Source of the DNA: Syngnathus acus
Taxonomy: Eukaryota; Chordata; Actinopteri; Syngnathiformes; Syngnathidae
Reading direction: 5' to 3'
Assembly: GCF_901709675.1 (NCBI RefSeq)
Contig: NC_051106.1
Coordinates: forward strand, 5,776,001 to 5,840,000
Length of the DNA stretch: 64,000 nucleotides
In this document: positions 25,936 through 40,500 of the stretch, in pieces
Numbering within the stretch: position 1 is the stretch's first letter
How the letters are laid out: each line of letters begins with the position of its first letter
The notes under the pieces: model-generated
Database searches by the model: none
Told to the model about the DNA's origin: nothing
The model's input: only the letters and a program-made list of their open reading frames with translations
Program-made: the position numbers and the translations under genes

Positions 25936-25949
25936 GTTTCTATGGTTAC
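25936..25949 (-). promoter_or_regulatory. dnaaf2: RFX X-box upstream of dnaaf2
   Basis: The plus-strand sequence GTTTCTATGGTTAC reads GTAACCATAGAAAC on the other strand. It fits the two-half-site RFX X-box (GTNRCC, short spacer, RGNAAC) closely. It lies 455 bases upstream of the dnaaf2 start and about 120 bases before the inferred leader-exon donor. RFX2/3 with FOXJ1 control motile-cilium genes in vertebrates, so the site fits the ciliary role of dnaaf2. Confidence 0.65.
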
Positions 25950-26064
25950 AGTACACGCATGACAAATTTAGTGAAGGGAATAGAACGAAGTTAGATTGTC
26001 TTAGCTCCTCCATAACGGCAAACATACTGAAATCAAACTGAAGACATACTTTGAATTCGGGAAA

Positions 26065-26336
26065 ATGCACGGTAAGTTCAAACAATTTAAAAGCTAACTT
26101 TTTGCATTGTTCGTCACGAGTGTCACTTCCTTTAGTTGACTTAATGCTTAATCAAAGCCTATATCATCATCATATTTGTTTACTGGTGCTATTAACGCTG
26201 CCAAACTGGAGCAGAGCATTTTTTTAAATAAAAATAATAAAATGTTTTTTGTGGGCTTAGGGAACAATGCTACCCAACATGTTCATTTTTGGGTGTTCTC
26301 ATTGCAGGAGAGGCAAAACCTTCGCTGTTGTCCTAA
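26065..26336 (+). other. dnaaf2: Inferred spliced uORF in the dnaaf2 leader
   Basis: A good donor (CACG|GTAAGT at 26071/26072) and acceptor (TTGCAG at 26302-26307) suggest a 5'UTR intron of 236 bases. In the spliced leader an ATG at 26065 would read 11 codons (MHGEAKPSLLS) and stop at TAA 26334-26336, 54 bases before the main ATG. This depends on the inferred splice and may not be used. Confidence 0.35.
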
Positions 26337-26390
26337 TATAATATCTTTAAATTAATTTCCCTGGGTTCTTTGTGATTACTCGACTTCATC

Positions 26391-29300
26391 ATGGAAATTG
26401 GAGAAAAGCTAAAAGAGCTCAACATGACAGGAGATGAAATAAAGAGATTGACAAAGGCGTTTAAAGATGAAAAATTCAGGGAAATGCTGAATGATTACGC
26501 CCAAGAGATAGCAGATCCGGAGAATAGGAGGATCTACGAGGAGGAGATTGCTATTCTGGAGAAGGAAAGGGGTAACACCATCGAGTTCATCCACCCGAAG
26601 CCATTCAGGGCTTTGAGGACCAGTGTGAACCGCAAGCAGAAGTGCTACATCAACATCTGCGCTAATGACAAAGTTGGGAAGCCTGAGTGTAAGTGGGGTG
26701 TTTCAGAAGATGGCCGCAGAGGGCAATGCTGGTCACTCCCTCACAATATGCACCCAGGAAGGCAAGACACAGATCCAAAGGGGAACAAAGTCATGATCTA
26801 TGATGTCATTTTCCACCCTGACACGCTCCACATAGCAAATAAAAAAGCAGAATTCATGCAAATGGTAATCAGCACGGCCATTCAGGGAATCCAAGATGCC
26901 TTTAAGGTGACGTTGGATAAAAACAATGTGAGGGAGATGAAGACAAAGTACAAAGGTACGCCTCAGCCTTGTGTTATCCGTAAAGCCATCCCTGGACATA
27001 TAGCTAAGCCTCCTGAAGACCACCCGCTTGCCTTCCCATACCCAGATGAAAAAACCCCAAAAACCATCCCTGATCCCAAACCGCAGAGCTTTCAAATTCA
27101 GGATGAGAAAAGCAAAGCGCCCACTGAGCCAAGCTACTCCGTCAAATATCGATCATTTATCGACCTGCAGGACTTCAGATGTTCCAGGGACTCTGGAAAG
27201 AGCCCCAGGCCCAAAGAAATTGTCATCACCATCGACGTACCGCTCCTGAAGTCAGTTGCGAACGCTAACCTTGAAGTGAAGCAGAAAAGTCTGCTGCTGG
27301 AGTCTGAGACGCCCGCCTACCGTCTGGAGCTACCTCTTTCCTACCCAGTGGATGAAGAAAGAGGACAAGCCAAGTTCAGCAAGCAGAGAGGACAACTAAC
27401 AGTCACACTGCCCGTCCTTCCCTCCAATGACGCGATGGAATTCTGCTGGAGTAATAACGTCTCGGAAGGTGACACGGAGGAACGGAAAATGGAAGGTGAA
27501 GAAAGTCAACTAATTGAAGGGGAGGTGATAAAAGGTCAGGACGGAGGTCAGACTGTGATTGGTGAAGAAGACACAGGTGTGGAGGAGCAGCTGAAAGACA
27601 AGGGAACAGATGAAGAACATGTGGAGGAGGAAAAAGAACTTGAAGAAAATAGAGATCAGAATGTACTTCACATTAAAGAGAGTCTCGTCTACCACATTGA
27701 AAATAAAAATGAAGATCCAGTGAAGGAAGAAGATGCGTCACAGAGAATTGATTCCAATCAGGGAAACCCAGCAAGTGTTGATCTCCAGATCCCCACCCAA
27801 CTTTCTAAAAATCCAAGCGTCCAAGTGAAGGATGATGACTCTATGCAAGAAACTGCAGGGATAGAAGAGCAGATGAAGAAAGACCAGGTTTATCGTGAAG
27901 GTGAGGAACCTAAAATAGGCGAGCGCCAAAAAGTCGATATTAGTGAGGAGGAGCAGCTCACAGAGAAGAGAACATGCGGAGAGCTTGAGGAGGAACAAGT
28001 CATTGAAAAAAAGACCATAGAAAGTGGAAAACAGGATGCCCTTCAAAGTCAGGTCAACCTCAATGAAAATGCTTCGGCGTGGGAAGAGGAGCCGTTGACA
28101 GGGAAACGAAGAGATGAGGACACGCAAGAAAATGAAGAACAGGATGTACTGTGCATTCAAGAAAGTCAGATCAACCTCAGTGATAATATTATTGAGGCTC
28201 AAGTGAGGGAAGATGATGTACCACAGAGAATGCACTCTCAAATAAACCCGGCAAGTCAAGATGCATGTTTAGACTCAAGCAGCCAAGCGGAGAACGTTGA
28301 AATGGAAGAAGCTGCGGAAATCAAAGAAAAGGATGTTACGGTGAGTCCTCACTCAAAACCTGCTTGTCATTCCTTATATAAAACTAAAACTCAACTTCAT
28401 TTACACAACCACAGCTGCATAAAGAGGAGTATAAAAAATAAAAATCTGTCAAAAAGTTAAAACAAATGACTAACATAAAAAAAAATGATTCATTAGACAA
28501 ATTATATTACGGATAATTACGTATCGTTTAGAATACAACGTTTTGTAAGTATGACTCAGAGTAGGCTTTATAGATCCAGTAATCTTTGGGTGTAACCAAT
28601 TAATCATTGGATGTACTGCCCAAAAAAAAAAAAAACACCTCCAAACAATCGCGGGTGGTGCCACAAAATAGCTGTAATTAAATTTGACATTTGATGTCTA
28701 TATAACATCACAACTAAAGTAGAACACAATCCATTCCGTAATCCTGGTTGTCTTCCAAGTTGTTCCAATAAAAAAAATAAAAAGTATAAAATATATAATA
28801 CAAGCAAAAGTTAAATTTTTACTAAATTAAATTAAAGACATCAGGCAGATGATACAAGGAAAGGTCGTTTGCAGACCAATACTGCCATCTAGTGGCAATT
28901 TATATGAATGCAATGACCCAGTCAAAAATACATATTTAGATAATTTATTGTCAGTGTGGTACTGCTTCCCCCTAAACATACCTAAAATAATCGTTAGCTT
29001 TTTTTTTGTCAAATAAAATTCACTTAAGGCTTGTATTTTATATAGTGTAAAATATTCACAGAGAAAATAAAATATGTATTTTATTTCTACCAGATGGAAC
29101 TAGAGACACTACAGGAGGCATCTGGTGAAGCCACGCCCACAGAAATAAGCTTTAAAAACACCACAAAAACAAGTGAGACACTAGAAGAACCTTTTTACAT
29201 AGGAGCAGGCGACAAAATAACCCAGATAACTGAGGAAAGCAGCCCAACTTCCACAAAGGATGAGGCGAGGATGAAGGAAGAGGAGGCAGAGAACTTGCCA

Positions 29301-29456
29301 GAAAAGGAGATCATCCAAAAACCAGAACCAGAGAAGAATTCACCGCCTGTCTCATTGAGAGAAATCGACCAAGACGGAAACGAGACAGTGTTTAGCGATC
29401 ACGCCACATCGGCAGGATTTACCTTTCAGAACTCCCTCTTGTATGAACTTGACTGA
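26391..29456 (+). CDS. dnaaf2: Dynein axonemal assembly factor 2 (kintoun)
   Basis: Cytoplasmic PIH-domain cochaperone that works with HSP90/HSP70 to preassemble axonemal dynein arms; its loss causes primary ciliary dyskinesia in human. Two coding exons, 26391-28340 and 29094-29456, joined in phase 0, give 770 aa (human 837). Residues 1-60 carry the kintoun N-terminus (ADPENRRIYEEEI). The PIH1 domain spans about 65-197 (IEFIHPKPFRALRTS, YDVIFHPDTLH, KYKGTPQPCVIR). A CS/p23-like domain lies at about 275-344 (EIVITIDVPLLKS, LSYPVDEERG, GQLTVTLPVLP). From about 360 the protein is a long Glu/Lys/Gln-rich disordered region with an internal imperfect repeat, ending in a family-like hydrophobic tail (FQNSLLYELD). 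The ATG matches the family start. It converges on lrr1, as in human 14q21. Confidence 0.95.
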
Positions 29457-29578
29457 CACTAAAGAATTATTAGATTATCATTTTTTTTAAAAATCACAAA
29501 ACCTGGCATAGAAAGTTATTCTATCAACTGTAAATTCTACATAAATCTTCAATTGAGTGACAAATGGCTTGAAGCGAA

Positions 29579-29666
29579 ATTAAATACTAATTGAAAATTG
29601 TCAGAATTAATCCAGAAATTAAATTTGAGGTGCCACAATGAACTTCTTGAAACAAATACTTTTATT
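29579..29666. other. Abutting 3' ends of dnaaf2 and lrr1
   Basis: Plus-strand ATTAAA signals for dnaaf2 lie at 29579-29584 and 29618-29623. The minus-strand AATAAA of lrr1 is the TTTATT at 29661-29666, with a second at 29718-29723. Expected cleavage sites on the two strands fall within a few tens of bases of each other, so the 3'UTRs meet or overlap near 29.64 kb. Confidence 0.5.
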
Positions 29667-29938
29667 GAAATTTTCAACATATAGAAAAATAGTAGGTCAC
29701 GAGCACAACACAAACTCTTTATTTAGCCTTCTGGTAGAGAGAAAGAGAGAGAGAGAGGCAATTGAGGTCACAGCACATCTTAATTGCATTATGCAAATAG
29801 GTCAGTAGAAGGATGCAGGACAATTCAGCTGGAGTAGATACGCTTGCCTCCTCTTTTTGCCATTTCTTATTTCTAGAAATAAAATACTGAGCCCCCAACA
29901 GCGTCCAGAGTTCAAAAAGTGTCACGTCCTCGCCATCC

Positions 29939-32123
29939 TCATCTGATTCCCCTCTGGATAGAATTGTCCAAGAATTCGGAATAGCAAGAAAGGGAGCAAA
30001 AGTACTGCTGCACGGGAGCGTCCGTCCCTCCCATATCGTCCACGAGAACCACCGTGTGAGAAACTTGGTGCAGGTTCATGCTCACGCACGTCTTGATGTA
30101 AAAACTGACGCAGAAGCGGCCGCAGTCGCAAAGCTTGGCCAATTCCAGGTCTCGGCACAAGTGAGTGGGGATGAGGTGAGGTCCGTATGGGATTCTGATG
30201 GAAGAAAATGAAAGTTCATTAGATGATGAGGTGGCACTAGTTATGCGAAATTCTTGATCGATTGATTGTATGTGTAATGCAGGATTTTAAAACACCTGAG
30301 GTTAGCTACAGCCCTGGAAGCTAGCTCTTGAAGAGGAACCGGGAACGCCAGCCGCATGATGTCATCCAGAGGGTTGGGCTGGACGAACGGGTTTCCGAAT
30401 AAGTCCAAGTTCTCCAGTTTCAGCTTGCGGAAGTTGCCGGGCAGCGCGGCTAGCTGGTTGTGGGCCGCCGACAGGAACCTCAATTTAGCGAGACGTCCCA
30501 AGTGGAAGGGCAGAGTGATGAGCTTATTTTCATCCAGCTTGAGGTTCACCAGCTCACGGAGCTGGCAGAACTGAGCGGGAAGCGATTGTAGCCGGTTCTG
30601 ACTGAGGTCCAGGAGCTGGAGGGTCTGCTGTAATGTGGACAGACAGAGGGCCTCGCTAAAAGTTTCCAGGTGGTTACTGTGGAGGATCAGCTCGGACAGG
30701 CAGCCCAGATCGCCGATGGTGGCCGGGAGCTTCTTGATGTGGTTGTTGCTGAGGTCCAGCTTGCGAAGAGCTACACACAAAAAAAAGTGTGAGGCATCCA
30801 AGTGTACTGATCGTGTTCTTTGAGCATCACATACCTTTCAGTGACAGCATGCGCGTATCGATGCGCGACAGCTTGCAGTAGGACACCTGAAGCTGCTCCA
30901 GGGAGTACGGGAAGTTGCAGGTGAGCGGGTAGTCCTTCTTGGAGACGATGGTCATCTTCTTCTTGGGCTGCTCCACATCCCTGGCGCGGACGGGCGTGAG
31001 AGTGGAGAGCGGCAGGCTGCTGGCTTCGCTCCCCCTGTCCGCCAAGCGGGCGGCCGAGAGGAAGTTCTTCAAGCTGTTTGCGTCGGCCTGAGTGTCAAGT
31101 GACATCATTAGCGTGTTGATACGGTGGATGCCAGACATCATTTTGCGGCCTTTTCCAAAACGGGTAGCACTCGAGCTGTCGTCTAAAGCCACTGTCGGGC
31201 ATTTGCAAAGTGAATGTTATTGTCAGTCGTGTTCAAAATGGAGGTGAAAGGTCACAGCTGCCTGACAGCATTCAGGCAGAGGAAGCCACTGGAAGCAATG
31301 AGGCTGCCAGGGTGTCTGGCCACGGCCGTCAAAACAAACGCTTTTTGTACGGGTAACAAACGGGCAATTGAATGCCTCTCGATGCCTTTTGATAAATCAA
31401 CGACACGCCTACCTTGCTCAGCGAGATGTCGACAGCAGGTTCCTTTAATCTCACCGTGGCCTTGCCATCCTCTACAAACCACGTGAAGAACTTCTCAATG
31501 TTGTCTTTGAGCTGCAAGACAAAATTGGCTCACGTTCAACGAGTGGAAAATTTCATTTCACAACAACATGACACAACGTTGGTCACACTCTCCACAAGCT
31601 TAAACAGGAACGTATGCGTGCGTCACTTTTGCAGTGTCACAATATTTAAAAAATGGTATATGAGATTGGGACAAAATTTCAAGGGTGTCAAATGAGTTAC
31701 TTTTCTTTTTGATTCTAGCTATATTAATAAACTAAAAATAATAAGAAAGGTGAATTGTGTCTCTTATTAGTCTCCCCAAAAAAAAATATTGTTTACAGAT
31801 CAAGCAACAAGCCACTCTATTGTATTTTTACCACCGACGTATAGTGACAGGCAAAAATAATTCAATCCTCTTACGCTAGATGGCGTACGAGACATAATTA
31901 GCCATAACACATCAAGTAAATCGTGTCAGCTTTGTCAGACCTTATACTTTGATCCTGTTCTGTCCTTGGCGGTGCAGATCATCAAGTAGACATTACAGCG
32001 TTGATTGGTCTTGTCCAAGTTCTTCCCGATGGACAGCACCGCCCTTACCCCCTTGCCGCGACTTTTCATACCGAAGGTGGGAAGCATACGGTTGACCACC
32101 TCCACATCGCACTGCAACTTCAT
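29939..32123 (-). CDS. lrr1: Leucine-rich repeat protein 1 (CUL2 substrate receptor)
   Basis: Substrate receptor of the CRL2-LRR1 ubiquitin ligase, which in animals ubiquitylates the CMG helicase at replication termination. Five exons in transcript order: 32123-31941, 31511-31413, 31087-30835, 30770-30296, 30194-29939. They close in phase at 421 aa (human about 414). Exons 1-3 encode the N-terminal beta-rich domain (SRGKGVRAVLS, FFTWFVEDGKATVRLKEPAV, KKDYPLTCNFPYSLEQLQ). Exon 4 holds the leucine-rich repeats (LRKLDLSNNHIKKLPATIGD, LLDLSQNRLQSLPAQFCQL, LVNLKLDENKLITLPFHLG, LENLDLFGNPFVQP). Exon 5 encodes the Cys-rich C-terminus (LCDCGRFC, CSLSCY) with the presumed cullin-binding part. The start MKLQCDVEV matches the family. 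It is tail-to-tail with dnaaf2. Confidence 0.95.
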
Positions 32124-32450
32124 CCTGATCGGCTATCGGGGATTAAAGTTTCACAGCCAGCTCCGCGCTAACAAGGGCCGGGGTGATGCATACCTCCAGG
32201 GGGGGAAACTTCGATGAAAACCACCCGCCGATGCTACGCACGTATGGCGTGTCGGAGTTCAAAGAAAATCGGAGAAAAAGTCACGATTGCACGATCGGAT
32301 GGTAGTGCAGAAATCCTGGCGACACCCGACTGTGTTTGCTTAGTACAGAGTAGTAGATGATGACAAGGAGTCGATTAGCTCACTGTTAGCGCCGTGAGCG
32401 CGCGCGTCGGCAATGACGCCAGAATACTTTCAAAATAAAACATTGTGTTA
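32124..32450 (-). promoter_or_regulatory. lrr1: Probable lrr1 promoter
   Basis: A CpG-richer patch just upstream (higher coordinates) of the lrr1 start, including GCGCGCG near 32400 and no TATA box. It is bounded by A/T-rich DNA beyond 32430 and by the 3' end of the tmem151 gene at 32.85 kb. Its limits are a guess. Confidence 0.4.
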
Positions 32451-32668
32451 GGAATAACACAAGGTCTTCCAAAATAATACACTGTCTGTAGTCATGTGAT
32501 ATTTTGAAAGAGCGGATGAAAGGTAATAAGGCACAAATATAAAATAGTTGGAAAATTGAGGAACGTATTCAGCAATATTTAAAGACTTTTTTTTAATGGT
32601 TGAACTGGACAAATCAAATTAGGCTACATGATGGGTTGTCACTTGTTTTTCTTGAAAACAAATTATAA

Positions 32669-32670
<2 letters not shown>

Positions 32671-32733
<63 letters not shown>
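32671..32733 (+). repeat. (TAA)n-(TA)n compound microsatellite
   Basis: About ten TAA units run directly into about 16 TA dinucleotides. It lies between the lrr1 promoter and the 3' end of the minus-strand tmem151 gene, probably just past its 3'UTR. The TA part can form cruciforms and is likely unstable. Confidence 0.93.
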
Positions 32734-32735
<2 letters not shown>

Positions 32736-32851
32736 ATCCGGGTCCGGATTTAAAAATTGCGTTTGCCTCAATTAACCTTCAAGTTTGGAATGATTCATTC
32801 ATTGAAAGCAGTTTTCTCTAGTTCTGTATGTACATAAATTAAGTCTCTTGT

Positions 32852-36353
<3,502 letters not shown>

Positions 36354-37035
36354 CCTGCACTTCTTGCATGTCAGGCGGCAAGTGCACGATCAATCCGTTT
36401 TGTCGGTATGTGCAGTGGCATCCGCGTCTGCTCGCGTCTTCTTCGGACCCACTTTACTCTTGGTGGTGGTGGTGGTGCCGGTGGGTTGCAGCTGCACTGT
36501 GAGGCGGGGATCCCGTGGTGGTCCCGACCGAGGGGGGCGGGGTTGAGGGATTTCACCACAGCAGAGACAGCAAAGGTTGACCATGATGCAGTCAGCGATA
36601 ACGATGATCGTGGTGTTGCGTCCCGATTTAACCCGACGCCCTCACTTCCACCAATCCCACGGCTGCACAAGAGAGGAAGTCGTGACAAAAATGTTTCTTC
36701 TGGGGAGCGTGATATTTTTCTAGCGCAAGAAAACGTCGTCCTGTATGGCCGCGCATTCATTTGGAGCTTTTATTTTGAAATTGTTATAATAAAGCTGTAA
36801 AAATGTTTGATTGTAATAATGAGCTTAAACACATGAAAAAATATTTTTTTTACACTTTCAAGCGGAGGCTGTCCTTGCGATTACCGGGTAAAACGATGTG
36901 TCATAGAATTTCATAAAGTCATAAAAAGTCACTTCCGCTTTCTGCGAGAGCTTTTATTTCGAAAGCAGATATTAATGCGTCACTTCGGTGTACATCCGGA
37001 TTTTCGCTAGTCGCTGCTCGCATAGCTAAAGAAAG
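36354..37035. promoter_or_regulatory. Divergent promoter region tmem151 / rpap1
   Basis: About 0.7 kb separates the divergent tmem151 start (36353, minus) from the end of the inferred non-coding first exon of rpap1 (donor GTAAAC after 37035). ETS-type cores occur in ACTTCCGCTT (about 36931-36940) and ACATCCGGAT (about 36992-37001), close to the likely rpap1 start. A (GGT)n tract lies near 36461-36476. A bidirectional promoter is possible but not shown. Confidence 0.45.
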
Positions 37036-37573
37036 GTAAACATTACATCTAAGTTAAAGCGGCGTTGTTGTGTTTTTAATGTGACGGCTTGCTTTTGACA
37101 AATATAACGAAAGTCTTGTGTTTGAAGAGGTGCAATGAATTGTTCAGTTCACTTTGTCGTATTATAAAATAAACATCGCCACACGTGATAACAACAATTA
37201 GGCAAAGGGTCTTTATTCTTGGTCCTCGAGATCTGTTTTCCTAGTTGTTCTGCAGCAGGGAGACCTAAAATATCGGAAACCCCAGTGCTAATTATTTTGA
37301 AGTTGTAGTTTGTTCTTTTTGCATGATACAACTCAGAATAATAGAAGCTATCCAATTGAGTTCCCCACACAAGTGACTTGTTTGTCCAATATGTGTCTGC
37401 AGAGTTGCACCATCATTTCAGATTGATGAAGTAATTTAAGTAAAGATGTCCAAATGGAATACTCAATATCGTTTTCATCTTTAATAACCTGTTTCGTGAA
37501 GCACTTTGTGTTTTTTTCTGGATGAAAAAGGCCAGCTGAATTAAGGAAATTGCCTTTGTCCTTCTCCAGAGGG

Positions 37574-40500
37574 ATGCTGCGACGTCCTAAGCCTGGCGGC
37601 TCTGAGACGGATCTCCTGCAGGAGCAGGAAGAGTTCCTAAAATCTGGAGCTCCGTCTGCTGCCAGCGTGCTCCGCCGCCCCGACAAGAGGCGGGGTGAGA
37701 CAGGAGGAGACCCTGGGGAGGATCATGATGGTCACGATGAAGAAAGTCAGAGGGATGTGGTCACCATAGAAGGTTTGTTGTTGTTTTTTTTAATGAACCA
37801 GGAATGCATCATAATTATTTTGATCATCGATTAATCTGTTGATTACTGTTGATTAATGGGATTTTCAAAATAATTTTAATTATATTACTTCTCAGATCTC
37901 CCGGACGAGCTTCCATCTCTGACACCAGCCCCTCCTAAAAAGTCCCGCTTCAAAAACAGACATGTCACCTTTGAGGACGAGGATGCGGGAGAGACGATGG
38001 ACAGACATGACACTCACATCAGTGCAGTTCTGTCCAAGATTGTTGTAAGTGTCCCTAAACCATAATTTGCCCTAAAGTCTGACATTATAACTAGTTTGCG
38101 TTTTTTCTGTGGAGTTTCATTCATAACTGTGTGATTATTACTTTCTTTGAAGGAACGAGACACCAGCTCCATTCCGATATCACTACCGGAATTTACTGGC
38201 GTGGCGTTCCCTAAAGCATGTCATCGCTCAACAAACAGCACTCAGGTAAAAATACACCAAAATAACTTTCTTTGTGGATAGAAGAAATAAACCGAATAGA
38301 TGTGCTTAATAAAACTTTTATTCATCCCTGCGGGGCAGTTAACGAAACCTGTGCAGAAAACGTAGCCTTGACTTTATAGTCTTTTTCTGCTGCTATTACA
38401 AAACTAAATTTTAAATTTTGTAAGTTCTTGATTGTACGAACCCTAAATGCTGCCCATTTTGTCAATCAGGTGCCTCTGTCGGCCGTGGGTGAGAAAAAGA
38501 GCATCTTTGCTCAACAGCTTGCGGCTCAGAGACTAAAAGAGGGGAAGGCCCCATTAAAGTTTACATCTCAAGCTACATCAAAACACAAACTTCCTCCTCA
38601 GAGGCCTATGGAAATGTCTTACCACAATGGAGACAGTAAGTATTTCCTCAGTAGGTCTGGAACTTTATCACTAAGACTCTTCATATTTTTTTTTTATAGT
38701 AATATGTAATCGATAATAATGCATAATATTCTTCCTCAGCGGTGTCATCTCCAGTGTCAAGTTCAAGACTGGTGTCTGGAGACGGACTCGGGTGTCCCAA
38801 TAGGTCAGAGGAGAGCAAGAGGATCCACAGGGAGAACCAGGAGAAGATCCTGGCAATGTCGCAGTCTGAGATACAAGAGGAGCAGGAGAGGCTCCTATCA
38901 CAGCTTGGTAGGCTTTTTGCATCCGTCGCCGGTGTGACCTGACATGATATTAAATGAAGCCGGTGCACAAAGGCTTTTGTTGTTCTATTATGTTGGTCCA
39001 CTCTTTCAAAACAATTATTTCTGCATGCCAGATCCGACGCTGGTGGAGTTTGTTCGATCTCGGAGAGCTGCGACCGCCCCGGCTTCTTCCTTCTCACGCG
39101 AACACCCCGAGGGCAAAAGCAGCGAGGGAAGTGTTCATCTCAGTTCAGACTCCACCAGTGGTGCTGCGCCCTCTGCAAAACCCAAAGATGTGGAGATGGA
39201 AGAGGAAGAGGAGGAAGAAGAGGAACTGTCGCCCCGATCTGCTGTGATCGGTATGATGATTTTTAAAAGGGAACCTTCTCATTGCCTTTTCTCTGTTTTT
39301 TTTGTCTGGTCGAGATCCAAATGAACCAAATGCACTCCACCTATATTAACGTTGCACTTCACTTTGTAAACGTTGCTGAGCTTGAGAAATCCTTTTAATT
39401 AGTCTAAATTCTTCGAGCTCCAGATGAGACATTGGACTTTGTCCCACTCTGTCAAGAAGATGCATTCAATTAAATGCCTGCCAACTTTATCCATCTTTAT
39501 CCCTGACATTGTCCGTTCCATAAATTGCTTCAAAGATGTGGACGTAGCTGCTGTCAAGTGACTTAATTGATTCTGTGGCCGTCCAATGTAGGGAATTTTT
39601 TTGCTACTGCGACTTCCCACATTATTTTGCCGCATGGCCGAATTCCATGCAAAAAGCTAAGCACTGGCTTTACTTTGTTTGATTAGCAGGAAAGTCACTC
39701 TCCTGACTACTTTGCGGTTAATCTTAGATCTGATGAAAGTGTTCCTCGTGGATCACATGAAGACGTACTTGCAGTGGTTTTCAATTGAACAATTCTTCTT
39801 TGGTGAGAAGGACAATGGAAAATCAGCTATAATTAATAAAGTGTCTGATAATGTTTTGGTGTGGGAGTAGATCTGCCAGTGAAGCCTCAGAAGGACTGGG
39901 TACATATGGATAAACTGGAACCAGAGAAGCTGGAGTGGATTGGGGACCTTCCTGCACCCAGAAAAACTGGAACCAAACAGGTGAGAAGAGCAACTATTAA
40001 ATATTTGAATTAACTCAACATGAACACTACGATAACTTGAGAAAACACATCACATATTCTTTTTTTTTTAGGCCATGCAGGCCCGTTTTGATTTTAACGG
40101 AAATCTAATTCCTCCCACGGAAGATTTGCCCACCCACCTGGGCTTGCACCACCATGGAGATGAGCCTGAGGTATCCAAGCGATACAGCTTCTTATAATTT
40201 AGTGTGCATAACATTATATATTCAAAATTGGGTGGATCTTGCTGCTTAATTCAAATCCCCCCCTTCCACCAGCGTGCGGGTTACTCCCTCCAGGAGCTTT
40301 TCCTTCTGTCGCGCAGTCAACTCATCCAACAGCGGAGTTTGGCTCTCAGCACCCTCCGCAATATTCTTTCAAAGGTACACAAACTCTCTCAAACATGTCA
40401 ACGATACGCATGACTCGTGTATCTCCACGGCTCACAGGCTCAGGCCGGGGACTACCGCTCAACCCTGAAAGGCAGCGTGTTGTCCACTCTGCTCGACGCC

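Noticed and set aside
39399-39635. 78-codon minus-strand frame in rpap1 intron 7
   Set aside because: No recognisable family, no splice partners, and it lies wholly within an intron.
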